From Exiguobacterium acetylicum (GTDB lineage Bacteria; Bacillota; Bacilli; Exiguobacteriales; Exiguobacteriaceae), in the NCBI RefSeq assembly GCF_022170825.1, contig NZ_CP081879.1, forward strand, positions 1-64,000: a stretch of DNA of 64,000 nucleotides, read 5' to 3'. This document shows, one piece after another, positions 36,265 to 45,772 of this stretch (its first letter is position 1; the number at the start of each line of letters is the position of its first letter). The translations under genes and the position numbers were made by a program. The notes below the pieces were generated by a model. That model did no database searches. It was given only the letters and a program-made list of their open reading frames with translations, and was not told the origin of the DNA.

Positions 36265-36773
36265 TCTTGTTCTCCTCCTAAATGACATGTCGAAAACACT
36301 TGGTATGTATAGTATAGGACAACTCCAACACCTCGGAAAATCTTTATCCCTCCCTTGGTACTCTTTTCAAATGACTGAAGGGCTTAGACCTGTCCCATGC
36401 GATGTGTATTTTGGCATTCATCTCCATTCCATTCTGGATAGGATTGCGAAAATCATCTTCATACCCCATAATAGGAACATAAGTTCTCATTAACTAAGAG
36501 GTTTTATCATACAGCATCTCATAAATATCTTACGCTCCTGATCACCTCGAGCACCGATGATTAGATGACTCTTCATTTAGTCGATGAAACCTCCATAAGA
36601 GTGACGCTCCTCCCTAACCATCAAGGGACATTCGGATATTCTCATGCTCATGACTATAAGTCAGAGAACCACATCATCGTTTCAGAAGCTCGAAAATCCA
36701 GAGAAATCGACTGAACTCGTATACCTCGAGTCATCATAATATCTTCAATTAGTATTTGGTGATTTTTTTAGAT

Positions 36774-36799
36774 ATGACTTTCGACATCGAAATGTATAC
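36774..36799. repeat. Degenerate copy D of the TTTCGACGTCGAAA-core family
   Basis: The sequence GACTTTCGACATCGAAATGT is followed by ATAC. The core is nearly intact and the right arm has the GTATAC of copies B, C and E, but the left arm is not complementary. This looks like a decayed copy. Confidence 0.65.
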
Positions 36800-37050
36800 A
36801 AGATTGTTCAAGAAAGGATTCAGAGGAATTGAATAAGATCGTCTTCATCATCCATCTCACTTTATTTTTCATCCTTAATTCTGTTAGCTTCATTGAAGAA
36901 ATTCGTATCATCGAAGCCATGTGTCTTATGATTCTATCATTGTTTGAATCATACCTCTTGCATCTTCTCTTGAAGCTCCTCCTATCAACCTTTAAAGTGC
37001 ATAATGACGAACGCACCGAAGAAGAAATGAGTGGCCTAACTACAGCAGAC

Positions 37051-37089
37051 AAAAAAAGCGGTCCATCGACATGAGTCGATCCGGCCGCT
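37051..37089 (-). terminator. Terminator of the AlbA-type gene
   Basis: AGCGGTCCATCGAC pairs with GTCGATCCGGCCGCT (one bulge) with loop ATGA. On the minus strand it is followed by seven T. It lies 120 bases downstream of the gene. Confidence 0.8.
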
Positions 37090-37207
37090 TCCCGTCCTGT
37101 TCAAGTAATAATTTTAATCAATTTCTTGACCTTTACTTCACAGGTCTAGATGTGAGGAAGGTCTAGGCGTTGTATGTAACTCAATCTTTTATCCGACAAT
37201 GCAAAAG

Positions 37208-38104
37208 CTATAACTGTCGTACCTTCCAGAGAAAGTCTCCTCTCACGTGAATGAACGGATTCTCATGAATGGCTACATATCGGTTTTCGGCTGAGTCGAT
37301 TAGCGTTACCTTCAGTCGGATTCCTGAATCTAAGATGCCTGAGTCACCCATACCCATCCGTATGACATCTGAAGAGCTGAAGCTGAAATGCAGTTCACCA
37401 TACTTCTCAGACATCGGACGAACTTCCATCCTAAAGTCCGCACCGATTACATTTTCTTCGAAACCATAGAGCGTCAGTCTCGATAGTACCTTTTCAGAGT
37501 CAAGAATTTCGAGGTATCCACCGATAATCATCATCGGAAAGGATGTAAGATTTCTGATACTACAAACTAAGGAGGAATAATCCTTCCGATCGTCCAAGGC
37601 ACGAAGATGTCCATCTACAATAGAAAAATCGCAACGTTCTCTCCAAGTCGCGAAACGGAGGAAGTCTTGTCTCATTGCATGTCCTTGCTGAGAACCTCTA
37701 CGGACATAACATAGTCCTTCATGAAGATTATTGTACTTCTTTCTCATCATGTAAGGCTGTTGCGTCGGATTTTTTAACTCGATGATTACAATCGTTTTAT
37801 CGTCCACCTCTACATAGTGAAGTTCAATCGGGAGATAGGGTTCTATGTTCTCAAATATCAACTGTTGGAAGGTGGAGGAATCTTTTTTTTCATCATCACC
37901 AATCCCATGCACTCTCACCTCTCCATCGGGAAAGTGTTTGATCCCCATCAGGATATATCTACTCCCTTCGTATGCGCTGTTCGCCATCGACATCACGTCT
38001 AGAAGTAAGTTCGCGTAGGATTGCCTACGGTACATCGTCTTTTTAAAGTCGACATATTCATTCTCAGGTGATCGAAGCAACTCTCGCACAAGTCTCTCGT
38101 GCAT
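37208..38104 (-). CDS. AlbA_2 / Schlafen-type putative nucleic-acid-binding protein
   Basis: A 298-aa protein. The N-terminal ~145 residues fit the AlbA_2 (Schlafen core) domain: ENEYVDFKKTMY, LDVMSMANSAYEGSRYILMGI, HGIGDDE, and HEGLCYVRRGSQQGHAM. The C-terminal ~150 residues are beta-rich and unassigned. AlbA_2 domains occur in transcription factors and in nuclease-linked defence proteins; which applies here is unknown. AGGAGG precedes two adjacent ATGs and the second is preferred. It is downstream of the three-gene cassette and separated from it by a hairpin, so it is probably a separate unit or the operon's tail. Confidence 0.75.
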   Translation of the reverse strand: MHERLVRELLRSPENEYVDFKKTMYRRQSYANLLLDVMSMANSAYEGSRYILMGIKHFPDGEVRVHGIGDDEKKDSSTFQQLIFENIEPYLPIELHYVEVDDKTIVIIELKNPTQQPYMMRKKYNNLHEGLCYVRRGSQQGHAMRQDFLRFATWRERCDFSIVDGHLRALDDRKDYSSLVCSIRNLTSFPMMIIGGYLEILDSEKVLSRLTLYGFEENVIGADFRMEVRPMSEKYGELHFSFSSSDVIRMGMGDSGILDSGIRLKVTLIDSAENRYVAIHENPFIHVRGDFLWKVRQL

Positions 38105-38150
38105 CATGACCTCCTATTTTTCCATTGATATCACTAGATATCATTTTTAT

Positions 38151-38191
38151 ATACTTATTTCCGATTACGTCTTGCAATCAGAAATAAGTAT
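38151..38191 (-). terminator. Hairpin after the AAA ATPase gene
   Basis: ATACTTATTTCCGATT pairs with AATCAGAAATAAGTAT with one mismatch. The minus strand continues into ATATAAAAATG, which is only weakly T-rich. Confidence 0.6.
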
Positions 38192-38224
38192 CCCATGTCT
38201 TCTAAAATTTAAGCACAATCCTTT

Positions 38225-39724
38225 TCACGTCACATCTTGAACACTAGCTGGTTTGATATCGAACTTTTCCAAGCTCATCTTGATTTGATTGACTTTGTCC
38301 TTCAACGAATCCGATATTCCTTTCGTCTCCTTGACCACGTCGAGTAAGTCTTCCGTCCGGAGCTCGTCACGTCCTTCCAGATATAGATTTTCTATGGCAT
38401 CCTTAACGACGGACTCGAGATCCGCTCCATTGAAACCTTCGGTCGCCTTGACGACTTTAATCGTATCCAGTTCTAAATTGTTTTTCCGACGCTTAGTCAA
38501 ATGGATGTCGAGAATCCGTCTTCGCTCCTCCTTGTTCGGAAGATTGACCGAGAATAGTTCGTCGAAACGTCCTTTCCGCAACAATTCAGGAGGAAGGGAC
38601 GAAATGTCGTTCGCCGTCGCGACGACGAATACCGTCGATTCCTTCTCCTGCATCCATGTCAGGAACGTCCCGAACAGGCGTGTCGTGACACTGTTGCCAC
38701 CTCCAGAATCCCCTATACCGGAGAACGCCTTTTCAATCTCGTCCACCCAAAGGATGCAAGGACTGACCGCCTCGGCAGTCTTAAGTGCACGCCTCATGTT
38801 GTCCTCGCTCTCACCGACATACTTCCCGAAAAGCTTACCGATATCGAGACGTAATAGCGGTACGTCGAAGAGCTTAGCGGTCGCCTTTGCCGCAAGACTC
38901 TTCCCGCATCCCGGCATTCCTACCATCATCAGACCCTTCGGAACGTCGACGCCTGCCTTCATCGCATGATCAAGATGATTAAAGATGCGGGCCTTCCTCC
39001 TAAGCCAGGACTTCAGGTTCTCGAGTCCACCGATATCATCGATGTCCTCCTGGAAATTGATGATTTCGAGCATCCCGGATTTCTTTACGAACTGCTCCTT
39101 CTCCCGAAGAATCAACGACTTGTCCTCCGCCGTTATCTCGCCGTTCGACTGATATGCGAGGTTCAGGATTTGATAAATCTCGAACTCACTCAAGCCCTTG
39201 AAGGATAGGGTCATCTCGTCGATGATTGATTGTTCGATACTGATGTCCTGCACTCTCGAAAAATCCTTGATGAGCTCCTCGATGTCCGAGGCGTCGGGTG
39301 CACCGACCTCCAATATGGTAATCAGCGACTCGAGTTCCGCCGGTACCACGAGGCTTGTGCTCAGGATGAATACCGTGCAGTAGAAATCCTCTTTGTAGAG
39401 ATTCTTCATCGCGATGCTCTTCAGCAATGCTTGTACTTCTGGTTCGCCAAGTTCCCTATGTACATCCTTCAAAACCAGAAATCTCGGCTCGCTACTAACA
39501 TCGTCGGCATACCGTAAGAACTCACTGAGTGAACATTTGGTCTTCGGAAGTTTCGTCCGGAAGTCCACATATCCATAACCATGATTGAACTCGACTATTT
39601 CGAATTTTCCGTCAGCTACATTATCTATAACCTTTTCGATACTCGTGAAGTCGTTGTGAGGAATGTATATGATAGGTCTAAGAGCGTTTACATAGGCGGC
39701 GATTTCTAAAATCATATTCTTCAT
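38225..39724 (-). CDS. AAA+ ATPase, Ycf46/FtsH-like
   Basis: A 499-aa ATPase. The N-terminal ~215 residues form a degenerate NTPase-like domain (LRPIIYIPHNDF, PRFLVLKDVH), as in Ycf46 proteins. The C-terminal AAA module follows with Walker A GMPGCGKSLAAKA (about 262-274), the pore-like segment GKLFGKYVGESE, Walker B ILWVDEIEKAF (about 320), sensor 1 VVATAND, and the arginine finger region RKGRFDELF. It is complete and should be active. GGAGG stands before the ATG. It begins three bases after the stop of the unknown 346-aa gene, so the two are coupled. It may remodel its neighbours' products, including the glycine-zipper protein, by analogy with other AAA-effector pairs. Confidence 0.88.
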   Translation of the reverse strand: MKNMILEIAAYVNALRPIIYIPHNDFTSIEKVIDNVADGKFEIVEFNHGYGYVDFRTKLPKTKCSLSEFLRYADDVSSEPRFLVLKDVHRELGEPEVQALLKSIAMKNLYKEDFYCTVFILSTSLVVPAELESLITILEVGAPDASDIEELIKDFSRVQDISIEQSIIDEMTLSFKGLSEFEIYQILNLAYQSNGEITAEDKSLILREKEQFVKKSGMLEIINFQEDIDDIGGLENLKSWLRRKARIFNHLDHAMKAGVDVPKGLMMVGMPGCGKSLAAKATAKLFDVPLLRLDIGKLFGKYVGESEDNMRRALKTAEAVSPCILWVDEIEKAFSGIGDSGGGNSVTTRLFGTFLTWMQEKESTVFVVATANDISSLPPELLRKGRFDELFSVNLPNKEERRRILDIHLTKRRKNNLELDTIKVVKATEGFNGADLESVVKDAIENLYLEGRDELRTEDLLDVVKETKGISDSLKDKVNQIKMSLEKFDIKPASVQDVT

Positions 39725-39727
39725 AAC

Positions 39728-40768
39728 TCAGACCTCCAAATAATATATGAATTGTTTGTCTGAATTACTCTTGAACGTAAGTCCGTCTAACACTAGATAC
39801 TTTCCATTAATATTTTGATGATCGAGTTCTAATTTTAGGTCCAATTGCCTACCAACCTTCATTCCATCTTTAGAAACACTGAATACAAGATATTTTTTAT
39901 CTGGATTTCCAAGATACTTCCACATTCCTTCAGTGTTACCCTCATATTTTTTCATGTAGGGAGTCAAAGTTTTCAGTGTTTCTGGTTTTTCCCATGTTTT
40001 TTCAAGTATGGAAAGAATTTTTGTATGATTCATCATTAATGAGCGTATATCCTCATTAATCAAGCAAGCCATAACAACAATCGGACCGTCCTCAATAAAC
40101 TCTTTGAAGAAATTATATACGTCTAGCTCGAAGAGTCTCATATAGTGTTCCGAAATCCCATTAATTATTACCATGATTTTCTCGAATGATTTTCTTATCT
40201 TAACAATATTTTTTTCTCTAATTTCATCAGTATATTTAATGTTTACCACTGCAGCAGCTAATATTTCTGCAATTCCTATAATTGCCTTATCTTGCGGAGT
40301 TGAAGAACTCTTCATCTTCTCCACCTCTTCACTAACTGATGAAATTCTGTCTGATTTAAATACTTCTTGATTCTTGCCTACTAATTCGCGAAGTGCCACT
40401 TTCAGCTCTTCATACTTTATGTGATACTGAGCAATCACTTTGTCGTAAGTCGAATTGCGAGTCATGCAGTCGGTAAGTTCTTTTTGATGGATTCGCTTAT
40501 ATATATGCGAAGACATTTCTATAGTGGTAGTGTCAGAATCATAACCAAATGAAGTTAAGAGTCCTTCAAGTTCTGTTTCTATGTCATCACTATTAATCCG
40601 AATTATATTATCTAAAATAATCTTTTCACCTTGTAAATCCAACCACTTTTGTAATATCCCTTTCTTGTATAAACTATATAAATCATCTAGATTAAAGTTA
40701 CTCCTCAATCCTTCAATCGATCGGATAATTTCTCCATTCAAAAAAAGATTAAATTTAATCTGCTTCAT
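39728..40768 (-). CDS. Protein of unknown function, partner of AAA ATPase
   Basis: A 346-aa soluble protein. The first ~50 residues hold a compact motif I have seen in other bacterial proteins but cannot name (NLFLNGEIIRSIEGLRSNF, then DDLYSLYKKGILQKWLDLQG). The middle ~200 residues are helical. The C-terminal part is beta-rich (KKYLVFSVSKDGMKVGRQLDL). No catalytic motif is visible. It is more AT-rich than neighbouring genes. AAGGAGG precedes the ATG. It lies 23 bases after the glycine-zipper gene and three before the AAA gene, so the three form one cassette. It could be a sensor or adaptor, which is inference. Confidence 0.75.
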   Translation of the reverse strand: MKQIKFNLFLNGEIIRSIEGLRSNFNLDDLYSLYKKGILQKWLDLQGEKIILDNIIRINSDDIETELEGLLTSFGYDSDTTTIEMSSHIYKRIHQKELTDCMTRNSTYDKVIAQYHIKYEELKVALRELVGKNQEVFKSDRISSVSEEVEKMKSSSTPQDKAIIGIAEILAAAVVNIKYTDEIREKNIVKIRKSFEKIMVIINGISEHYMRLFELDVYNFFKEFIEDGPIVVMACLINEDIRSLMMNHTKILSILEKTWEKPETLKTLTPYMKKYEGNTEGMWKYLGNPDKKYLVFSVSKDGMKVGRQLDLKLELDHQNINGKYLVLDGLTFKSNSDKQFIYYLEV

Positions 40769-40791
40769 TTATCATACCTCCTTGAAATATA

Positions 40792-41817
40792 TCATCTTCC
40801 AAAAATCATAGACCCTAGTCCTTTTACACCTTTTTTTATACTGCTTATACTATTTCCTGTAATCCGTAGCACACTATTTTTTACAATCGGGACGAGCTTC
40901 TTCATGCCCGTGACGATGACATCACCGACCTTTTTTCCGGCCATCTTTCCGATGGTGTTTCCTACGATGCCGCCAAGTGCACTTCCGGCAGGTCCGAACA
41001 CTCCGCCAATCACTCGCCCTACTTGGGTACCGACCTTTCCGCCTATGTTCGTGCATGTCACGTGGATGAGTGATTCGAGACGAGCGACCCCGCGGTCCAC
41101 TAGGAAATCGACCGCTTCTTCACTCGTAAGCGATTTGTCTGCTACCTTATACGCGACCTTGACCGAGGTGTAAGCGGCATCGACGACGAACGAGGTCTGT
41201 ACATGATTAAGTTTTTTGAGGATTGAGTCTTCATCAGCTTTTTGGATGAACTTCAGAGCACTCACCGTCAATAATCGCTTCATCTCCCGGTCTTCTTCGG
41301 AGTTCAAGTCGGATTTAAGTGCATTCGTCAGCCGCGGATATCCTTCGTGTGATGATTCTTCTGACGTACTGACTTCATTCATCGTAGTGTCGATGGTCAG
41401 CACTTCTGAGAACGCTTCGATTTCTATATCCTGTTGGATATTACTTGTCATGATGTCGAAGTCGAACGAGTTTTTCACATCGAGTGCTTCGCGTTCATCT
41501 TCTCCTCCATCCGGTCCTTCTAGTCCATCAATGATCCCTTCGGTCAGACCAGGGAATGTCTTCTCCCCTGTCTTAAGCCGTCCTTTGAGCCAAGACTGAC
41601 TTGAACGCCCTTCCAGCTTCCCTTCCGCTATCTCACGATGATTGGCGTCCGTACGTTCCAGGAACAACTTGATTTGCTCATACTTTTCGGCAGCGCCTTC
41701 TCCATAGATGTCACGCATCTCATCAAGAAGTACGTCCTTCAGGGTAGTCGTCCCCTCCGTGCTCTGATCAAACTTTTTGGTGATGTCCTGCGATATCGTC
41801 AACAAAATATTGAACAT
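40792..41817 (-). CDS. Glycine-zipper protein, candidate membrane effector
   Basis: A 341-aa protein. The first ~240 residues are acidic and helical, with no signal peptide. Near the C-terminus (about 255-320) is a Gly-rich small-residue repeat: GGKVGTQVGRVIGGVFGPAG, then SALGGIVGNTIGKMAGKKVG. This matches the GxxxG glycine-zipper pattern of membrane-inserting helices. A basic tail follows. Such a segment in a cytoplasmic protein often marks a pore-forming or membrane-attacking effector, or a membrane anchor. GGAGGGG precedes the ATG. It is 65 bases after mcrC on the same strand. Function as an effector is inference. Confidence 0.75.
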   Translation of the reverse strand: MFNILLTISQDITKKFDQSTEGTTTLKDVLLDEMRDIYGEGAAEKYEQIKLFLERTDANHREIAEGKLEGRSSQSWLKGRLKTGEKTFPGLTEGIIDGLEGPDGGEDEREALDVKNSFDFDIMTSNIQQDIEIEAFSEVLTIDTTMNEVSTSEESSHEGYPRLTNALKSDLNSEEDREMKRLLTVSALKFIQKADEDSILKKLNHVQTSFVVDAAYTSVKVAYKVADKSLTSEEAVDFLVDRGVARLESLIHVTCTNIGGKVGTQVGRVIGGVFGPAGSALGGIVGNTIGKMAGKKVGDVIVTGMKKLVPIVKNSVLRITGNSISSIKKGVKGLGSMIFGR

Positions 41818-41882
41818 CTCTTCCCCTCCGTTTCTTGAGGTTCATTTTTCGTCGGTATAATCGGCGTATTCCAAACGCTTGG

Positions 41883-43157
41883 TTATTGTGAATCGAGAGA
41901 CTCGAGGAAGTCAACGAGCTCTTCCTCCCCATCCACGCAATCGAATAGATGGATATGCACGGTGATGTCACCATCGGTGTATCGGATGTTCCTCGTTCCA
42001 TTAGCAAGGCCCTCGACGAGTGGATAGACCATCACAACCTGCTCACAAGAATATTTCTTCGCATAGGCGAACATCTGATACATGTCGCTCGAGGAGATTC
42101 CGAAGTTGGCATTTCCATGATCAAGGACCTTCCATTTCGTATCGATGATGCGCGTTCTCTTTCTTCCGTCCCTCTTCTGTTGATACTTTATCACCATGTC
42201 AGGGATGAGTCTGAACGAACCACTATCGAATAGATGTTCGACGGGTCCTTTCAGGTATATCTCCCACTTCTCATTAAAATGATGTTTAATCGTTTTTGCG
42301 ATGTAACTCTCGAACAGTTGATTCATCGAGAATAGTAGCGATTGTGCATTCAAACTACCGGTGGTATTTGATACGTTGGAGTCGTTCAAGAGCAGTCTCG
42401 CCCACCCTAACGAAATCTGATAATGTCCGTTCTTCCGGCTATCGAAGATGCTAGAGAAGTCTTTCGCCACCTCGTGGCTCTCGGTCGTTCCCTCGAAATA
42501 CTCCAATAATCGTCTCGCCTCTTTACGATTCTTCGCATCTGTCGTAACCCCGATGACTTTCATTAAGGCCTTCTTCAAAATTCGATTCTCGGCGCAGTCG
42601 ATTCCGTACTCGTCGTACGTGACGAAGAACCTTTCTTTATGCACGTGATTGATCGTGAGTTGCCGCGCGAAGTTCATCTTCCCCTTGTAAAAACGCACGT
42701 TCTCCTCGAGTTGACGATAATCTGATCTCAAGCCTCTCCTGATCAGGAAGGACACCTCTTTCAGAAAGAGCTTGATATAGATTTCAAACATAGACATGTT
42801 CGAGCTTCCGAGATTCGTCGCATCGAACGACTTACTCGGGAACTCACGCATCGTCTTCAACATCTTGAGCATGGCAGCCCTTGCATCGACCTTCGCCCCA
42901 TGGATTTTCGGAAGGATTTGGAGCTGTCGACCACTCGGCATCTGCAGGACACCGACGTAATTCCTTGCACGGATGACCTTGCCGATACCCTTGCGTGATG
43001 ACAGGGACAGGAAATCGAGTCCGTCCCTTCCTTCCGAAGACAGTTCGAGCATGAGCTCCTCGAGCTCCTCGAACGTCTCCTTGTCGACTTTCTGACCCGG
43101 TCCTCTGCGTACGATGGCTTCATACTCCATCACCTCGATGACATCAGACTTTCGCAT
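41883..43157 (-). CDS. mcrC: McrC, nuclease subunit of a modification-dependent restriction enzyme
   Basis: A 424-aa McrC. The N-terminal DNA-contacting part includes YVGVLQMPSGRQLQILPKI. The C-terminal PD-(D/E)XK nuclease has the visible active-site strands FRLIPDMVIKY and RIIDTKWKVL (D...DxK). With McrB it cleaves DNA carrying modified bases. The ATG at 43157 lies inside the last codons of mcrB (14-nt overlap), so the two are co-translated. The frame is complete with no frameshift. Confidence 0.95.
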   Translation of the reverse strand: MRKSDVIEVMEYEAIVRRGPGQKVDKETFEELEELMLELSSEGRDGLDFLSLSSRKGIGKVIRARNYVGVLQMPSGRQLQILPKIHGAKVDARAAMLKMLKTMREFPSKSFDATNLGSSNMSMFEIYIKLFLKEVSFLIRRGLRSDYRQLEENVRFYKGKMNFARQLTINHVHKERFFVTYDEYGIDCAENRILKKALMKVIGVTTDAKNRKEARRLLEYFEGTTESHEVAKDFSSIFDSRKNGHYQISLGWARLLLNDSNVSNTTGSLNAQSLLFSMNQLFESYIAKTIKHHFNEKWEIYLKGPVEHLFDSGSFRLIPDMVIKYQQKRDGRKRTRIIDTKWKVLDHGNANFGISSSDMYQMFAYAKKYSCEQVVMVYPLVEGLANGTRNIRYTDGDITVHIHLFDCVDGEEELVDFLESLDSQ

Positions 43158-45279
43158 GATGACCTGCATAAATCGCTTCATAGACCTCTCGACGGTCGAG
43201 CGCCTCGGAGTTAATCTGATATGTCTTCTCAAGGTCCATGCTATAGATGGACGAACCGAACAGCTTGGATGAATCGGGACGTTCCGTCAAGATGTGTGGT
43301 CCGTTCTTCCTTTGGTCGTCTCCGAGCACGGCCCTGATTTTCTCCTGGTCATCAAAGAAATACTCCTGTAGGAGCGGTATGATCGACTTGAGGAATATTT
43401 CCTTGAGCGCATCCACATCGTCCTCGGACGACAATCCAGAGAAATAGGCATGACCAATCATATGGTCCCGGTCATACAATGCCTCGATTCTACGGTTCAT
43501 GACGTCGAGCAAGCGCTCTAGGTCGACCCCTCCGACGGAGACACCCTGGAGTATCGAAGGATCAGGAGACATCTCGATGAATCGGAATCTTCTCCGCAGC
43601 GCCGTGTCCATCAACGCGATGGAACGATCCGCCGTGTTCATCGTCCCGATGATATAGATGTTGTTCGGTACGCCGAACTCCTTCTTCGAATAAGGGAGCT
43701 TGACGAGTGTCTCCTCGACCTCACCCAGGCGTTTCGAGGGCTCGATCAACGTGATGAGCTCACCAAGGATTTTCGAGATGTTCCCGCGGTTGATTTCATC
43801 GACTATGAACACATATGGTCTCTCGCTCCGGTCGTCCACTTCCTGGATTTCAGATTCCTCTTCGAGCATGCGCTCGACCTGGGATACGGATAGACGATCC
43901 AAGGGATAGACGGTCTTCTGCGTCAATTTCTTGCGCAAGTTCATTTCGTAGATGTCGAGCGATATGTTCTTAGCTAGCCAGTTCACCTTGCGGCCACGCT
44001 TATATCGCTCTTCATTCTCCAACCACTCAATATCCCCATCGATGATGCCGATACCATCGATGCGATGCTCGTCCTTCAAAGAGAGAACGATATCGCCCAC
44101 TTCCATCGTCTCGTAGAAATAACTCAGGATACTGCGCTCGGATGGATTCATAGAAGATGGATTCTTGAACGGATCTTCACCGAATCCATCCCAACCGATT
44201 CGCATCATCCCATCTTCGAAGCACGATTTCTTGAGATGATTTTCGCCTGATCCACCCAAGGAGACCTTCCAGATACGTGCATCGGCGTCAATCATGACAT
44301 CATGTCCTCCGAAGCGATGGTCGGCGGCAGCAAGATCACAGAACTCCTTGAAGATGCCCGACTCGATGTTGAACCCGACCTCGTTCGAACCTGCCGTCAC
44401 CACCGGCTTGATACCTTCGATGAACTCCTCGTAGCCATAGGACTGGTGGAAGGTCGTGAAGGCGATGCGATTCTCGTCCCGATATGTCGCATATCTTCTT
44501 TTCACTTCTGCGTAGCCCTCCGTCTTGATTTCACTCATCGTCTTACCTTCGATGATTGCGACGGCATATAAAACCGTATGATATGTCTTTCCGGTACCCG
44601 GCGGCCCTTGTAGGATCATGTTCTTCGGATGCACTGCTATTCCCCCTTCAAAATCTTTCACTTCAGCTGTCACTCGCTCCTCGAGAAGAGTCGGTGCTAC
44701 TTCGAGTATCGCCTCGTAACTCGGCATGATTTTTTCAATCGCATCCCGCAATACATCCGACAGTTTTTGATTAGTCGTACTTCCTGTGGCATTCGAGACA
44801 TGTGTATAGACGAGTTCCATCTTCTTACTTTTCGCTTCATCGACTCGTTCTCTCAATAGTTCAGGATTTTCCGTTCCCAAGTCCGAAACATAACTGAACT
44901 CGTCCCCTTTCAGGAATGGGGCGTCCAATAGATGAGCATGTCTTGCCAAGTCGTCCTTTGAAGGACGACGTCCTCTCTCCCTTGTCGCGTATCGACACTG
45001 GAGTACCACGCGTGCGATTATGTTCTCCCCGTCTCTTTGTAGGTCGACTTGGATGCCGTGTGGTAGTTCCTCATATCCTATTTTCTTGAAGACGCCCCAG
45101 AGCCTCTTCCCATTCCGTCTCATTGGTCTATTCATATCGTCTAAAATCGTTTCCCCATCGATGATCAGGCCCTCATAGAAACGTTTTTCCGCCTCTTGTA
45201 AAATGATTGCCTCCTCACCACTGATTTCATCCTCTTTCATGAGATGTTCCAAGAGAATCGTCTCGATTATGTCGTTCAT
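43144..45279 (-). CDS. mcrB: McrB-like AAA+ GTPase with an inserted EVE-like domain
   Basis: A 711-aa protein. An N-terminal ~200-residue region of unknown fold is followed by the McrB AAA+ motor: Walker A ILQGPPGTGKTYHT (about 225), TTFHQSYGYEEFIEGIKP, Walker B FIVDEINRGN (about 492), and the McrB signature GTMNTADRSIALMDTALRRR. Between Walker A and B, residues about 330-455 form an inserted EVE/PUA-like domain (ARIWKVSLGGSGENH, MRIGWDGFGED, MEVGDIVLSL, DGIGII). EVE-like domains bind modified bases, so this is probably the modification sensor. The ATG at 45279 follows GGAAGGAG. It drives McrC in GTP-dependent cleavage of modified DNA. Confidence 0.92.
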   Translation of the reverse strand: MNDIIETILLEHLMKEDEISGEEAIILQEAEKRFYEGLIIDGETILDDMNRPMRRNGKRLWGVFKKIGYEELPHGIQVDLQRDGENIIARVVLQCRYATRERGRRPSKDDLARHAHLLDAPFLKGDEFSYVSDLGTENPELLRERVDEAKSKKMELVYTHVSNATGSTTNQKLSDVLRDAIEKIMPSYEAILEVAPTLLEERVTAEVKDFEGGIAVHPKNMILQGPPGTGKTYHTVLYAVAIIEGKTMSEIKTEGYAEVKRRYATYRDENRIAFTTFHQSYGYEEFIEGIKPVVTAGSNEVGFNIESGIFKEFCDLAAADHRFGGHDVMIDADARIWKVSLGGSGENHLKKSCFEDGMMRIGWDGFGEDPFKNPSSMNPSERSILSYFYETMEVGDIVLSLKDEHRIDGIGIIDGDIEWLENEERYKRGRKVNWLAKNISLDIYEMNLRKKLTQKTVYPLDRLSVSQVERMLEEESEIQEVDDRSERPYVFIVDEINRGNISKILGELITLIEPSKRLGEVEETLVKLPYSKKEFGVPNNIYIIGTMNTADRSIALMDTALRRRFRFIEMSPDPSILQGVSVGGVDLERLLDVMNRRIEALYDRDHMIGHAYFSGLSSEDDVDALKEIFLKSIIPLLQEYFFDDQEKIRAVLGDDQRKNGPHILTERPDSSKLFGSSIYSMDLEKTYQINSEALDRREVYEAIYAGHHAKV

Positions 45280-45772
45280 CCAATGCTCCTTCCAATCCAT
45301 TCCACTTCGTCCGTGAATCGACAAAAAATCTACATCGAATACAATGGAATGAATGTCGATTTCAATCCTTATAATTGAAAATACACATTCAATTTATGCT
45401 TATAAAAGGATTATATAGATTTATTTTCCATTTAGCTATCAAAAAAAAGTACCTGGTCTATATCCAATTAATCAGAGAAGAGATTTTCAAGTAAACATCT
45501 CTTAACAGACACAATTACCATTAGCTCATTTTCTAAATGACCACAGAACACCAATTCACTCATGAAAAATCGTAAGACTATGGACTTTTGAAAGTTGTTC
45601 ATTCAACTGGCAATCATGGTTCAATGTTTTGGATTATTTTTCATCCATGTACATGCTTTCATTAAGGAACTGACTGACCTAAATATTAAAAAGAAAAAGT
45701 AAAGCTTTCAGGATGCCATGTATAATTCAACTTACGCGATATGTATGAAATACAAGAAAGGAAGATGATCAC
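45280..45772. other. 490-bp AT-rich divergent intergenic region
   Basis: No gene is seen. It separates the McrBC operon (minus) from the unknown 203-aa gene (plus). A TATAAT at 45721-45726 is a plausible -10 box for the plus-strand gene, but no good -35 accompanies it. Confidence 0.45.

Larger units (their letters stand above)
36265..37207. other. 940-bp gene-poor stretch
   Basis: I see no convincing gene. It holds one half-preserved palindrome of the TTTCGACGTCGAAA family (36774) and a terminator for the downstream minus-strand gene (37051-37089). A short frame with two hydrophobic segments (36829-37074) was considered and rejected because it reads through that terminator. Confidence 0.5.

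Noticed and set aside
36829-37074. 81-aa frame with two hydrophobic segments, a possible small membrane protein
   Set aside because: Its 3' end reads through a clear minus-strand terminator (37051-37089), the TTG start has a poor ribosome site, and it overlaps another frame of similar length.
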